The notes beneath the pieces were generated by a model. The model saw only the letters and a list, made by a program, of their open reading frames with translations, ran no database searches and was not told where the DNA came from. Positions 7,290 to 14,874 of a stretch of 29,747 nt of DNA are shown here, piece after piece; positions within the stretch are counted from its first letter, which is position 1; the number at the start of each line of letters is the position of its first letter. Both the position numbers and the translations under genes were made by a program. The DNA comes from JAFAGX01 sp035623255 (GTDB lineage: Bacteria; Acidobacteriota; Terriglobia; Terriglobales; Acidobacteriaceae), in assembly GCA_035623255.1 (NCBI GenBank), contig DASPTU010000035.1, positions 1-29,747 on the forward strand, read 5' to 3'.

Positions 7290-8636
7290 GTGAAGCACAT
7301 CACGCTTATTCTTCTTCTATTGATTGCTGTTTCGGCAGTTTCACTTGTGGGCCAGACCTCACCAGCGCCAAATTCGCAGCCGGCATCCGCTTCCAGCCAG
7401 GCGGCAACTCCCGCTCCCACCGCCACCGTGCAGTCACGAAAAATAACTGCATATACCCTTCCACCTGATCTCTACCGCAAAGCCAGAAACCTTAGCAAGA
7501 TTCACTTTCGCTTGGCCCTGATCGGCTTCGTGTACGGTCTGATTGTGCTGTGGGTAATTCTGCACTTCAGGATCGCCCCCAAATATCGGGATTGGGCTGA
7601 AACGTTTTCTGCAAGACGCTTTCTGCAGAGTATCGTCTTCGCGCCTCTGCTTCTGCTCACCACCGCGGTAATGACACTTCCTCTCGATATCTACGGCGAG
7701 TGGGTCGAGAAGCAATACGGAATTTCGGTCCAGAGTTGGCCATCGTGGGGCTGGGATTGGATCAAGGCTGAGTTAATTGGTCTGATAATTGGAACCATTC
7801 TTATCTGGCTGCTTTACATCGTGATCCGCCGCAGCCCTCGGCGATGGTGGTTTTACTTCTGGCTGATTTCAATCCCCATCGGCATCTTCCTGTTTTTTAT
7901 CGGACCTTGGGTGATCGACCCAATGTTCCACAAATTCGAGCCCCTGCGGCAGAAGGATCCCGAACTGACCGCCAGCCTTGAACAGATGGTGCAACGGGCC
8001 GGGGAACATATTCCTCCGGAACGCATGTTTTGGATGGGAGCTGGGGAAAAGACCACGGACTTGAACGCTTATGTAACCGGAATTGGAGCTTCCAAGCGCA
8101 TCGTCGTCTGGGACACGACGATCGCCAAGATGAATACTCAGCAAATTGTTTTCGCGGCCGCGCACGAAACCGGACATTACGTTCTGCAGCACATTCCCAA
8201 GTTGCTGTCCGTTTTTGCAGTTTTGTTGCTGATCTTCTTTTACCTCGGTTATCGATCGATCGGTTGGGTACTCACGCGCTGGGGCAGTGGCTGGCAGATT
8301 CGGAACCTGGAAGATTGGGCGTCATTGCCAGCCTTGCTGCTGTTACTCTCAATATTCTCGTTTGCAGCGAACCCCGTAGCGAGCGCGATCAGCCGCCATT
8401 ATGAGCATCAGGCGGACCAATATGCGCTGGAGGTCACGCACGGCTTGACGCCCGACTCAGGTCAGGTGGCCGCACAGGCATTCCAAATCCTGGGTGAGGT
8501 CGGCCTCTCAGATCCTGAGCCCAGCCCGGTGCAGGTTTTCCTGTTTTACGATCATCCGAGTATCCCCGATCGTGTTCAGTTCTGTTTGACGTATGATCCT
8601 TGGGCAAACGGCGGACACGGAGAGTTTGTAAAATAA
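7290..8636 (+). CDS. M48-family (Ste24-like) membrane zinc metallopeptidase
   Basis: Integral-membrane peptidase of the CAAX-protease/Ste24 branch of M48, probably acting in envelope protein quality control. It starts with GTG, supported by AGGAGG 7 nt upstream. A signal-type hydrophobic segment and a Ser/Pro/Ala-rich stretch precede the family N-terminal domain, which has several membrane helices and the Ste24-typical EWVEKQYGISVQSW. The zinc motif HETGH is at 292-296, with the third ligand Glu372 in EHQADQYALE. A further membrane region lies between these. At 448 aa it is full length. No CAAX prenylation system is expected in bacteria, so the name reflects fold rather than substrate. The small gene 37 bases downstream is probably cotranscribed. 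Confidence 0.93.
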   Translation: MKHITLILLLLIAVSAVSLVGQTSPAPNSQPASASSQAATPAPTATVQSRKITAYTLPPDLYRKARNLSKIHFRLALIGFVYGLIVLWVILHFRIAPKYRDWAETFSARRFLQSIVFAPLLLLTTAVMTLPLDIYGEWVEKQYGISVQSWPSWGWDWIKAELIGLIIGTILIWLLYIVIRRSPRRWWFYFWLISIPIGIFLFFIGPWVIDPMFHKFEPLRQKDPELTASLEQMVQRAGEHIPPERMFWMGAGEKTTDLNAYVTGIGASKRIVVWDTTIAKMNTQQIVFAAAHETGHYVLQHIPKLLSVFAVLLLIFFYLGYRSIGWVLTRWGSGWQIRNLEDWASLPALLLLLSIFSFAANPVASAISRHYEHQADQYALEVTHGLTPDSGQVAAQAFQILGEVGLSDPEPSPVQVFLFYDHPSIPDRVQFCLTYDPWANGGHGEFVK

Positions 8637-8673
8637 GGGTCGCTCCTTCGGTAGGTCATCAGAAGGTAAAATT

Positions 8674-9066
8674 GTGAGTAGTGCAGGCACAGCCAAGCAA
8701 CCTCTTCCTGAACCAAAACGGCGAACGAAAGCGGTGGCGCTTCTCTCGCTCGCGGCTTTCGCCTTTATCCTCATCACGGTTGATGTTTGGCAGAACGGCG
8801 GCCGGGAAAGATTACTCGTTCTCCTTCAACCCCAGTTCACAGTGACCCAGATCGACCCGTCGGCCAGGACCATGACCCTCTCGCGAGTAGAGGAAAAGTT
8901 CACTGTCAGCTGCGGCGACTGGTGTGGCTCGTTTGCGGTAGGGAGGAGCTATTCGATGCGGAAACGTGGGCCGGTTCTGGATTTCACCATAAATGGCAAG
9001 AAGATTGAGTTGCCGATTGTGCAGGAGCATTTCGATCTCGAAACCCCGCCCGCTGGGCACGGATGA
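8674..9066 (+). CDS. Small single-pass membrane protein of unknown function
   Basis: Not recognised. The 130-aa product has a basic N-terminal cytosolic tail (PKRRTK), one hydrophobic helix at about residues 24-42, and a soluble C-terminal part rich in beta-type alternation. That part contains a close cysteine pair, CGDWC, which could form a disulfide or redox-active site outside the membrane, and ends in LETPPAGHG. The GTG start is preceded by AGAAGG. It follows the M48 peptidase by 37 bases, so the two are likely cotranscribed, and it could be an accessory or substrate of that protease; this is inference from position only. Confidence 0.65.
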   Translation: MSSAGTAKQPLPEPKRRTKAVALLSLAAFAFILITVDVWQNGGRERLLVLLQPQFTVTQIDPSARTMTLSRVEEKFTVSCGDWCGSFAVGRSYSMRKRGPVLDFTINGKKIELPIVQEHFDLETPPAGHG

Positions 9067-9077
9067 AGGTGGCGGTG

Positions 9078-9109
9078 AAAAAAACTGGGCGCGGCTCTCG
9101 CTCGCGCCC
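9078..9109 (-). terminator. Intrinsic terminator for the exported-protein gene
   Basis: Reading the minus strand, GGGCGCG (9103-9109) pairs with CGCGCCC (9087-9093) around a 9-nt loop, followed by AG and a run of seven T. It lies 12 bases beyond the stop codon of the minus-strand gene ending at 9122. On the plus strand there is no T-run after the stem, so it is directional. Confidence 0.75.
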
Positions 9110-9121
9110 CGGTCAATGCTC

Positions 9122-9673
9122 TCAGATGTGTTCAGTCTTCCCGTCGTACTTAACCAATCCATTACTCTGATTCATACGCTCGACATCCTGATTGGTGTAC
9201 GTGCGGCCCGCCTGCTTTGGCATCCCGCGCTCACGCATAAGTACGGCGACACTTTCGCGGCTCGCCCGCGGAGTAGCAACAAAGTCGAACGCCTGCTCGC
9301 GTTCCGCTTCCTTGCGACGTATGGGATGAGGTGGTCCAGCGTAAGGCAACGGCGATGTCAACTCAGCTTCTGTCTGCCCGTACCAGACGGGTTGGGTGTA
9401 TACAGGGGCCGGCGGCTCGCCGACAAATTCATCCGACATAGTCGAGTTAACCGCGCCAGCCACCAATCCAAATGCCGAATTGCTGGCCCCCGCCGACCAC
9501 GGCGAAACGGTGGACAAGCTCACCTCCGGAGTGGTGATCAGAGGAACGTATGGTCCGACGAACACCCCGTAAGACGGCAGCCAGTTGCTGGCGTGCCCGC
9601 CGACGATCGTCGCTTGGGCGGCAGCCAATCCGCAAAACATCAACAACGCGCAGCACAGTGAAACTAACCGCAT
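9122..9673 (-). CDS. Exported protein of unknown function
   Basis: Not recognised. I take the ATG at 9673 as start because GGAGGG lies 4 nt upstream and it opens directly into a signal peptide (MRLVSLCCALLMFCGLAAAQ, cleavage likely after AAA or AQA). A 12-residue longer version would bury the signal. The mature 160-odd residues are rich in Pro, Ser and Thr (TQPVWYGQTEAELTSPLPY), then have a charged Arg/Glu segment (RRKEAEREQAF) and a basic C-terminal part ending in KYDGKTEHI. No enzyme motif is visible. It is followed by a good intrinsic terminator and stands as a single-gene unit. Probably periplasmic or secreted. Confidence 0.7.
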   Translation of the reverse strand: MRLVSLCCALLMFCGLAAAQATIVGGHASNWLPSYGVFVGPYVPLITTPEVSLSTVSPWSAGASNSAFGLVAGAVNSTMSDEFVGEPPAPVYTQPVWYGQTEAELTSPLPYAGPPHPIRRKEAEREQAFDFVATPRASRESVAVLMRERGMPKQAGRTYTNQDVERMNQSNGLVKYDGKTEHI

Positions 9674-9840
9674 AAAACCCTCCACAAACCTCAGGTAGTC
9701 AGATTCCAAAACATGCCGGACAGGATGCTTTTTTGTTAAACCACTACTTGAATGTGCAAAAGTTTTCCTATTGAACAGCTTGGTAGTTCAGGCGGGGAAG
9801 ATGATACACCGGAAAACCAGGAAAGCAGCACGAATTTTAT

Positions 9841-10866
9841 TTAATTTCCGATGTAGCGAGCATAAAGGCTCCTTGCGACGGCGGTATCGGTGGTGCCTTT
9901 AATGATCGCCCGGCCATCAGGAAACAAGGTCATCTCATACGGCTCGCGCCAGAACTTCAGGACGAAGTCGTTGTGTTTTACCGTCCCATGAGATTTCAGT
10001 CGCTCGCTTACCTGCGCCAAATCGATGGGGCGATGGCGCTCGTGAATTTGCACTGAGTTGCGGCCGCAGAGAGTGATATGCGGGCAGCCCTCGCCGGCGA
10101 GATGGGCGAAATCGTGCTCGCCGCAGGTGCGGCACCCTCGGCGTGGTTTGTCAGCAGTGATTTCTGCGCGCTGATTTTGCCACACATCGAATGACAACAG
10201 GGTGCGCCTGAGCTCTGAAGTGGCGCCCACCAGAAACTTCAGCGCCTCAGTAGCCGCGATCGAGGCCGCCAGATTGACCGCCGAATTGAGGATCCCCGCA
10301 GTGTCGCAGGTTTCCAAAATCCCGCCGGGCGGCTCGGGAAACATGCAGGTCAGACACGCCGTTTGGTTCGGCAGGATATTCATCGTCACGCCATAACTGC
10401 CTACCGCTGCCGTGTAGATCCACGGGAGAGAATTCTTCACCGCATAATCGTTGACCAGGTAGCGCGTCTCAAAGTTATCGGTTCCGTCGAGGATCAGCGA
10501 AACATCAGCAAGCAGGGAAGAAATGTTCTCCGGCGTAAGATCGGCAACCTGTGGCTCTATCAAGATCTCCGAATTAAAAGCCGCGATCTTCCGTCCCGCC
10601 GCAACGGCCTTAGGCAGGGATTCTGCAGCATCGGATTCATCAAACAAAGTTTGCCGTTGCAGATTGCTGGCTTCGACGTAATCGCGGTCGATGATGCGGA
10701 TTTTGCCAACCCCCGACCGAGCCAGCAATGACGCCAGCGCTGAACCTGTGGCGCCACAGCCCACAATAGCGACTCGTGCACCCGATAGCCTCTTCTGGCC
10801 GTCAGCGCCGATGCCACGAAACAGGATTTGCCGCGAATATCTGTTATCTGGTTCCAAGGAGATCAC
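9841..10866 (-). CDS. ThiF/MoeB/HesA-family adenylyltransferase (E1-like)
   Basis: E1-like enzyme that adenylates the C-terminus of a ubiquitin-fold sulfur carrier such as ThiS or MoaD. From a GTG start at 10866 the product is 341 aa. It has RYSRQILF near residue 9, the ATP loop GCGATG at 36-41, DRDYVEASNLQRQ, DGTDNFETRYLVND, and two CxxC zinc pairs (CLTC and CRTC). The C-terminal 85 or so residues are not a rhodanese domain; they begin ITLCGRNSVQIH and are distinct. The start is supported by GGAG 4 nt upstream and TATAAT 25 nt upstream; longer in-frame extensions to 10980 run into the divergent Omp85 gene. No carrier-protein gene adjoins it, so the pathway (thiamine, molybdopterin or other) is unresolved. 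Confidence 0.9.
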   Translation of the reverse strand: MISLEPDNRYSRQILFRGIGADGQKRLSGARVAIVGCGATGSALASLLARSGVGKIRIIDRDYVEASNLQRQTLFDESDAAESLPKAVAAGRKIAAFNSEILIEPQVADLTPENISSLLADVSLILDGTDNFETRYLVNDYAVKNSLPWIYTAAVGSYGVTMNILPNQTACLTCMFPEPPGGILETCDTAGILNSAVNLAASIAATEALKFLVGATSELRRTLLSFDVWQNQRAEITADKPRRGCRTCGEHDFAHLAGEGCPHITLCGRNSVQIHERHRPIDLAQVSERLKSHGTVKHNDFVLKFWREPYEMTLFPDGRAIIKGTTDTAVARSLYARYIGN

Positions 10867-10890
10867 CGTGCTCCAAGGTTGCCACCCATT

Positions 10891-10896
10891 ATTATA
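10891..10896 (-). promoter_or_regulatory. -10 box of the ThiF-like gene
   Basis: On the minus strand this is a perfect TATAAT. It places the transcript start near 10884, followed by GGAG and the GTG at 10866. No convincing -35 is visible at 16-18 nt. Confidence 0.4.
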
Positions 10897-11017
10897 GGTG
10901 CGGTTGGCGGTGCTGCCGCGCCATGAACAGTCAAAGACCGACCATGGCGCCAAATACAACATGGACCTGTACCGCCTCATCGAACTTAAACAGGTAAGCT
11001 CGAAAAGGGGAGTGGGT

Positions 11018-14000
11018 TTGCGCTTAAGGAAGGCTCTGGCTATAAGCTGGGCTGTGCTGGCGCTCGCACTGGTGTGTGCGGGGGCAACTGGCGATGTCCT
11101 GGCTGCCGAACCGCAGAGCGAAACTCAAGCCGCTCCAGAGGGGCCCCTGCAAGATAGTTTTGCCAATTATCAAGGTCTCATCGTCGAGCGAATCACTTGG
11201 CCAAGTCTTCCGGAGGATGCCGAGCAGCAAAAGCTACGCGACTTGATCGTTCAGAAGGAAGGATCTCCGCTGGACCGGGACCGTATTCGCCAGAGCATTC
11301 ACGAACTTTACGGAACCGGGCTGTTTGCCGAGATTCGGGTTGAGGCGCAGCAAACCGCCGGCAACAAAGTCGAACTGACGATTGTTACTTCGCCTAACTA
11401 CTTTGTCGGTGAGGTTCGAGTCGCGGGGGCCCCACGCCGGCCCACAGCTGGACAGATTGTAAATGCCTCAAAATTGATTTTGGGAGAAACCTTCACCAGC
11501 GAGAAGTTAAATCGTGCCTTGAGCAGCATCACCCAATTCATGGGCGCCAACGGCTATTACGGTTCTGCCATCTCCGCCGAGGAACGCCGGGACAACAAAA
11601 CCCAACAAATAACCATCCTCTTCCGCGTCGATCCTGGACCGCAGGCCCGTGTGGGCAAAGTGAATGTCAAGTGCGAGGCCACCTGTTCACCCGCTGATGT
11701 TCAGCGCATTGCAAAATTGAAACCGAAAGAATTGGTGACCATTCAGAGCGCCAGTCGCGCATTGGAGCGTCTGCGCAAACGGTATCAGAAGCGTGACCAT
11801 CTCCTGGCGCAGGTGCGGATCGCCGAAAAACTATACCAGCCAGAAACCAATACGGTCGATTACACGATTGAGATTAATCCCGGTCCAAAGGTGACCATCA
11901 TTGCGCAAGGATTCAAGATCTCGCGGCGCCTGATGCGCCAGAGTGTACCGGTCTTCGAGGAGAATGCAGTCGATTCTGACCTTTTGAACGAAGGACGCAA
12001 CAATCTGCTGAACTATCTTCAGAGCCGCGGCTACTTCGACGCCAAGGTGGAACTCAAGGGACCTCCGGGCACTACCGGAGATGAATTGCAGATTGTCTAT
12101 CTGGTGAATGCGGGCGCGCAACACAAGCTTGTAAAAGTCGAGATTTCGGGAAATCAGTATTTCAGAACTTCAGACATCCGCGAACGCATGCAGGTGCAGC
12201 CCGCTGGACGACTTTTTGTATACGGCCACTTTACGCAGCGCTTGCTCGCCGCCGATGTCGGCAGCTTGACCAACACTTATATTGCGAACGGCTTTCAAAA
12301 GGTCAAACTTACATCTGAAGTCATCGATGATTTCGAAGGGCATGAGAACGAGGTGGCAGTCCAAATCAATGTCGACGAGGGCCCACAAACGCTGGTAGGT
12401 GCTTTTCACATCCTGGGAAACACAACCTTCTCAGCCCCCCAACTGAAAGGCGAAATCAATACTGCCGAAGGGCAGCCTTTTTCAGAATTCCGGGTCGCTC
12501 AGGATCGAGACAATCTGCTGAATTACTACTTCAATCATGGGTTTCCTCGAGCAACCTTCGAGGCAAATGCCATCCCGATGGCGAACCCGCCGAATCGCGT
12601 GGATGTCACGTTCACCATTACCGAAGGTGAGCGGGTTTTTGTGAATCATGTCTATGTCTCGGGACTCGTGCATACAAGGCCGTACGTAGTGAATCGTGAG
12701 CTGCAGGTGGCACCGGGTGATCCCCTGAGCCAGATTGATATGCTGCAGACGCAAAAGCGCCTGTACGACCTCGGGATTTTCAACCAGGTAGATACCGCCG
12801 TGCAGAATCCCAATGGAAACGAAACAGAGAAGAACGTCCTGGTGGATGTGCAGGAGGCGAGGCGCTACACATTCTTGTACGGCTTTGGGCTCGAGTTTCA
12901 GACGGGTCAGCCGAGCGCCATCGGAACCAATCAGGCGTTAGGTCAAACTGGCGTAAGTCCCAGAGCCTCGCTGGCGGTCACACGACTCAACTTTCGCGGC
13001 CGGGATCACACCATTACCTTCCGAGGGGACATCGGCAGTCTGCAACAGCGAGCCCTTGCCAATTATGTCGCACCCCGATGGTTTGGCAGCGCCAACTGGA
13101 AGCTTTCCTTGCTCGCCTTTTACGACAACACCATCGACGTTACTACCTTCACATCGCGGCGGGCTGAAGGTTCGATTCAGGCCGAGCAAATCATTAACAA
13201 AACCAGCACCATGGATTACAGCTTCACTTATCGCCAGGTAAAAGCCAGCAACATTCAAATCAGCCCGGTAGAGATCCCCCTGCTCTCGCTGCCAACAAGA
13301 GTGGGTGAACCGGGACTAAGCTATATTCGCAACACCCGCGATAACGACCTGGATCCAACCAAGGGGATGTACATAGCTGGCACCACGGGCGTGGCCTACA
13401 GCCGTTTCGGTTCTCAAACCGACTTCAGCCGTCTTCTGATTCAAAATGCCACCTATCACGCTTTCGGAAAGAACCGGCCCCAAGATAAGAAATTCGTTTT
13501 TGCCCGAAGGACCACCGTAGGGGTGGAAAACGCCTTTGGCAACACATCAATCCTGCCGCCAGGTCAGGCCTGTCCCGGGGTCACGCAAACCAACTGTGCC
13601 AATCTCACCGTGATTCCCTTGGCCGAACGTTTTCTGTCTGGCGGTGGCAACTCTCACCGTGGTTTCGGGTTAAACCAGGCGGGTCCTCGTGATCCTGTAA
13701 CCGGCTTCCCGCTCGGCGGCAGCGCACTATTCCTGAACAACGTCGAATTGCGCCTGCCGCCCCTCAGATTGCCTTACGCGCAGGACAATATGAGTTTTGC
13801 GCTGTTTTGGGATGCCGGGAATGTGTTCAATGACGGGCGGGAAATGCTTAATAACCTGCTAAGGTGGAGTCAGAAAAACCCCAGCGTTTGCCTCCAGGAC
13901 AGCCCTGCCGTAAAGCAATGTGACTTTAGTTATATCTCGCACGCGTTGGGTTTGGGGGTACGTTACAAGACCCCAATTGGCCCCGTTCGCTTCGATTTCG

Positions 14001-14185
14001 GGTACAATCTGAATCCACCGGCATTTCCAAGTTGTGAGGCAAGTCCCGAGTTTAGCGGTCAAACGCCGTCGACTTACTGCGTAGGCAGCACGAGGACTGC
14101 AAGCGGTGCAGCGACGCTGCCGTACTTCGTGCCGCAACACGCATCGCGTTTCAACGTTTATTTCAGTATCGGGCAGAGCTTTTGA
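11018..14185 (+). CDS. bamA: Omp85-family outer-membrane assembly protein (BamA/TamA-like) with about seven POTRA repeats
   Basis: Outer-membrane beta-barrel that inserts other barrels or works with TamB. The periplasmic part shows seven POTRA-like repeats, each opening with a segment such as GLIVERITW, YFVGEVRVAGA, VGKVNVKCE, VTIIAQGFKI, LVKVEISGNQ, LVGAFHILGN and FVNHVYVSGL. E. coli BamA has five and TamA three. The C-terminal barrel includes the loop-6 motif (HRGFG, family VRGF/Y) and ends in a terminal phenylalanine (FSIGQSF), the barrel-recognition signal. I give a TTG start because AGGGGAG lies 5 nt upstream and a classical signal peptide follows (RLRKALAISWAVLALALV). An ATG at 10961 and a GTG at 10898 are alternatives without a good Shine-Dalgarno. 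The stop overlaps the next start (TGATG). Confidence 0.93.
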   Translation: MRLRKALAISWAVLALALVCAGATGDVLAAEPQSETQAAPEGPLQDSFANYQGLIVERITWPSLPEDAEQQKLRDLIVQKEGSPLDRDRIRQSIHELYGTGLFAEIRVEAQQTAGNKVELTIVTSPNYFVGEVRVAGAPRRPTAGQIVNASKLILGETFTSEKLNRALSSITQFMGANGYYGSAISAEERRDNKTQQITILFRVDPGPQARVGKVNVKCEATCSPADVQRIAKLKPKELVTIQSASRALERLRKRYQKRDHLLAQVRIAEKLYQPETNTVDYTIEINPGPKVTIIAQGFKISRRLMRQSVPVFEENAVDSDLLNEGRNNLLNYLQSRGYFDAKVELKGPPGTTGDELQIVYLVNAGAQHKLVKVEISGNQYFRTSDIRERMQVQPAGRLFVYGHFTQRLLAADVGSLTNTYIANGFQKVKLTSEVIDDFEGHENEVAVQINVDEGPQTLVGAFHILGNTTFSAPQLKGEINTAEGQPFSEFRVAQDRDNLLNYYFNHGFPRATFEANAIPMANPPNRVDVTFTITEGERVFVNHVYVSGLVHTRPYVVNRELQVAPGDPLSQIDMLQTQKRLYDLGIFNQVDTAVQNPNGNETEKNVLVDVQEARRYTFLYGFGLEFQTGQPSAIGTNQALGQTGVSPRASLAVTRLNFRGRDHTITFRGDIGSLQQRALANYVAPRWFGSANWKLSLLAFYDNTIDVTTFTSRRAEGSIQAEQIINKTSTMDYSFTYRQVKASNIQISPVEIPLLSLPTRVGEPGLSYIRNTRDNDLDPTKGMYIAGTTGVAYSRFGSQTDFSRLLIQNATYHAFGKNRPQDKKFVFARRTTVGVENAFGNTSILPPGQACPGVTQTNCANLTVIPLAERFLSGGGNSHRGFGLNQAGPRDPVTGFPLGGSALFLNNVELRLPPLRLPYAQDNMSFALFWDAGNVFNDGREMLNNLLRWSQKNPSVCLQDSPAVKQCDFSYISHALGLGVRYKTPIGPVRFDFGYNLNPPAFPSCEASPEFSGQTPSTYCVGSTRTASGAATLPYFVPQHASRFNVYFSIGQSF

Positions 14186-14874
14186 TGAAATATAAGTTCG
14201 CGGTCTTGTTGTGCGCCATCGCGGTTTTTGCTCCGGGTCTGCCGTGCTCGGCCGCGGATGTGCTGGACCGCATCGTGGCAACTGTCAACGGCAAGATCAT
14301 TTTGCAGAGCGACTGGGACGAAGCCACGCGATATGCGGCGCTTGTGGATGGCCGCAGCCTGCAACAAATCTCGCTCGACGATCGCAAAGCTGCTCTCGAT
14401 CGCCTGATAGATCAAGAACTTCTTGAGGAGCAGATGGGCGCCCCCGACTTCAAGCAAGCGAGCGATGAGCAGGTGAAGCAGCGTATTGCTGAGGTTCGCA
14501 AACAGTATTCTGAAGCCGCGGACGATCAAGGTTGGCACAATCTCCTGTCGCGCTATGGGCTCACAGAAGAGGAACTCAAGGAGCGGGCTGCTCTGCAATT
14601 GGATCTGGCTCGGCTTGTGGATGTGCGCCTGCGGCCCGGCGTCGATATCGATGTCCAAAGTATTGAGAGCTATTACAACCAGGAGCTTTTGCCACAACTC
14701 CGTCAATCCGGGGCGAGGGAAGTCCCGTTGGCGGAGGTGAGCCCCAGGATAAAAGAGTTACTGACCGAGCAAAAAGTAAACCAGCTGCTCGTGGCTTGGC
14801 TTCAGAATCTACGCTCCGGGAGTGAAATTCAAACCGAGGAATCTTCGCCCAGCTCGCGGACTAACTCGCGATGA
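14185..14874 (+). CDS. SurA-N-type periplasmic chaperone lacking a PPIase domain
   Basis: Periplasmic chaperone-like protein for outer-membrane proteins. A signal peptide (MKYKFAVLLCAIAVFAPGLPCSA) precedes the SurA N-terminal signature DRIVATVNGKIILQSDW, followed by the helical region (DRLIDQELLEEQM, EEELKERAALQLDLARLVDVRLRP). At 229 aa it ends where a parvulin domain would begin in SurA, and no such domain is visible, so it would chaperone without isomerase activity. The ATG overlaps the Omp85 stop by one base, and its own stop overlaps the tamB start by four bases (ATGA), giving strong translational coupling. Its position between an Omp85 protein and TamB supports a role in delivering substrates to that machinery. 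Confidence 0.88.
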   Translation: MKYKFAVLLCAIAVFAPGLPCSAADVLDRIVATVNGKIILQSDWDEATRYAALVDGRSLQQISLDDRKAALDRLIDQELLEEQMGAPDFKQASDEQVKQRIAEVRKQYSEAADDQGWHNLLSRYGLTEEELKERAALQLDLARLVDVRLRPGVDIDVQSIESYYNQELLPQLRQSGAREVPLAEVSPRIKELLTEQKVNQLLVAWLQNLRSGSEIQTEESSPSSRTNSR

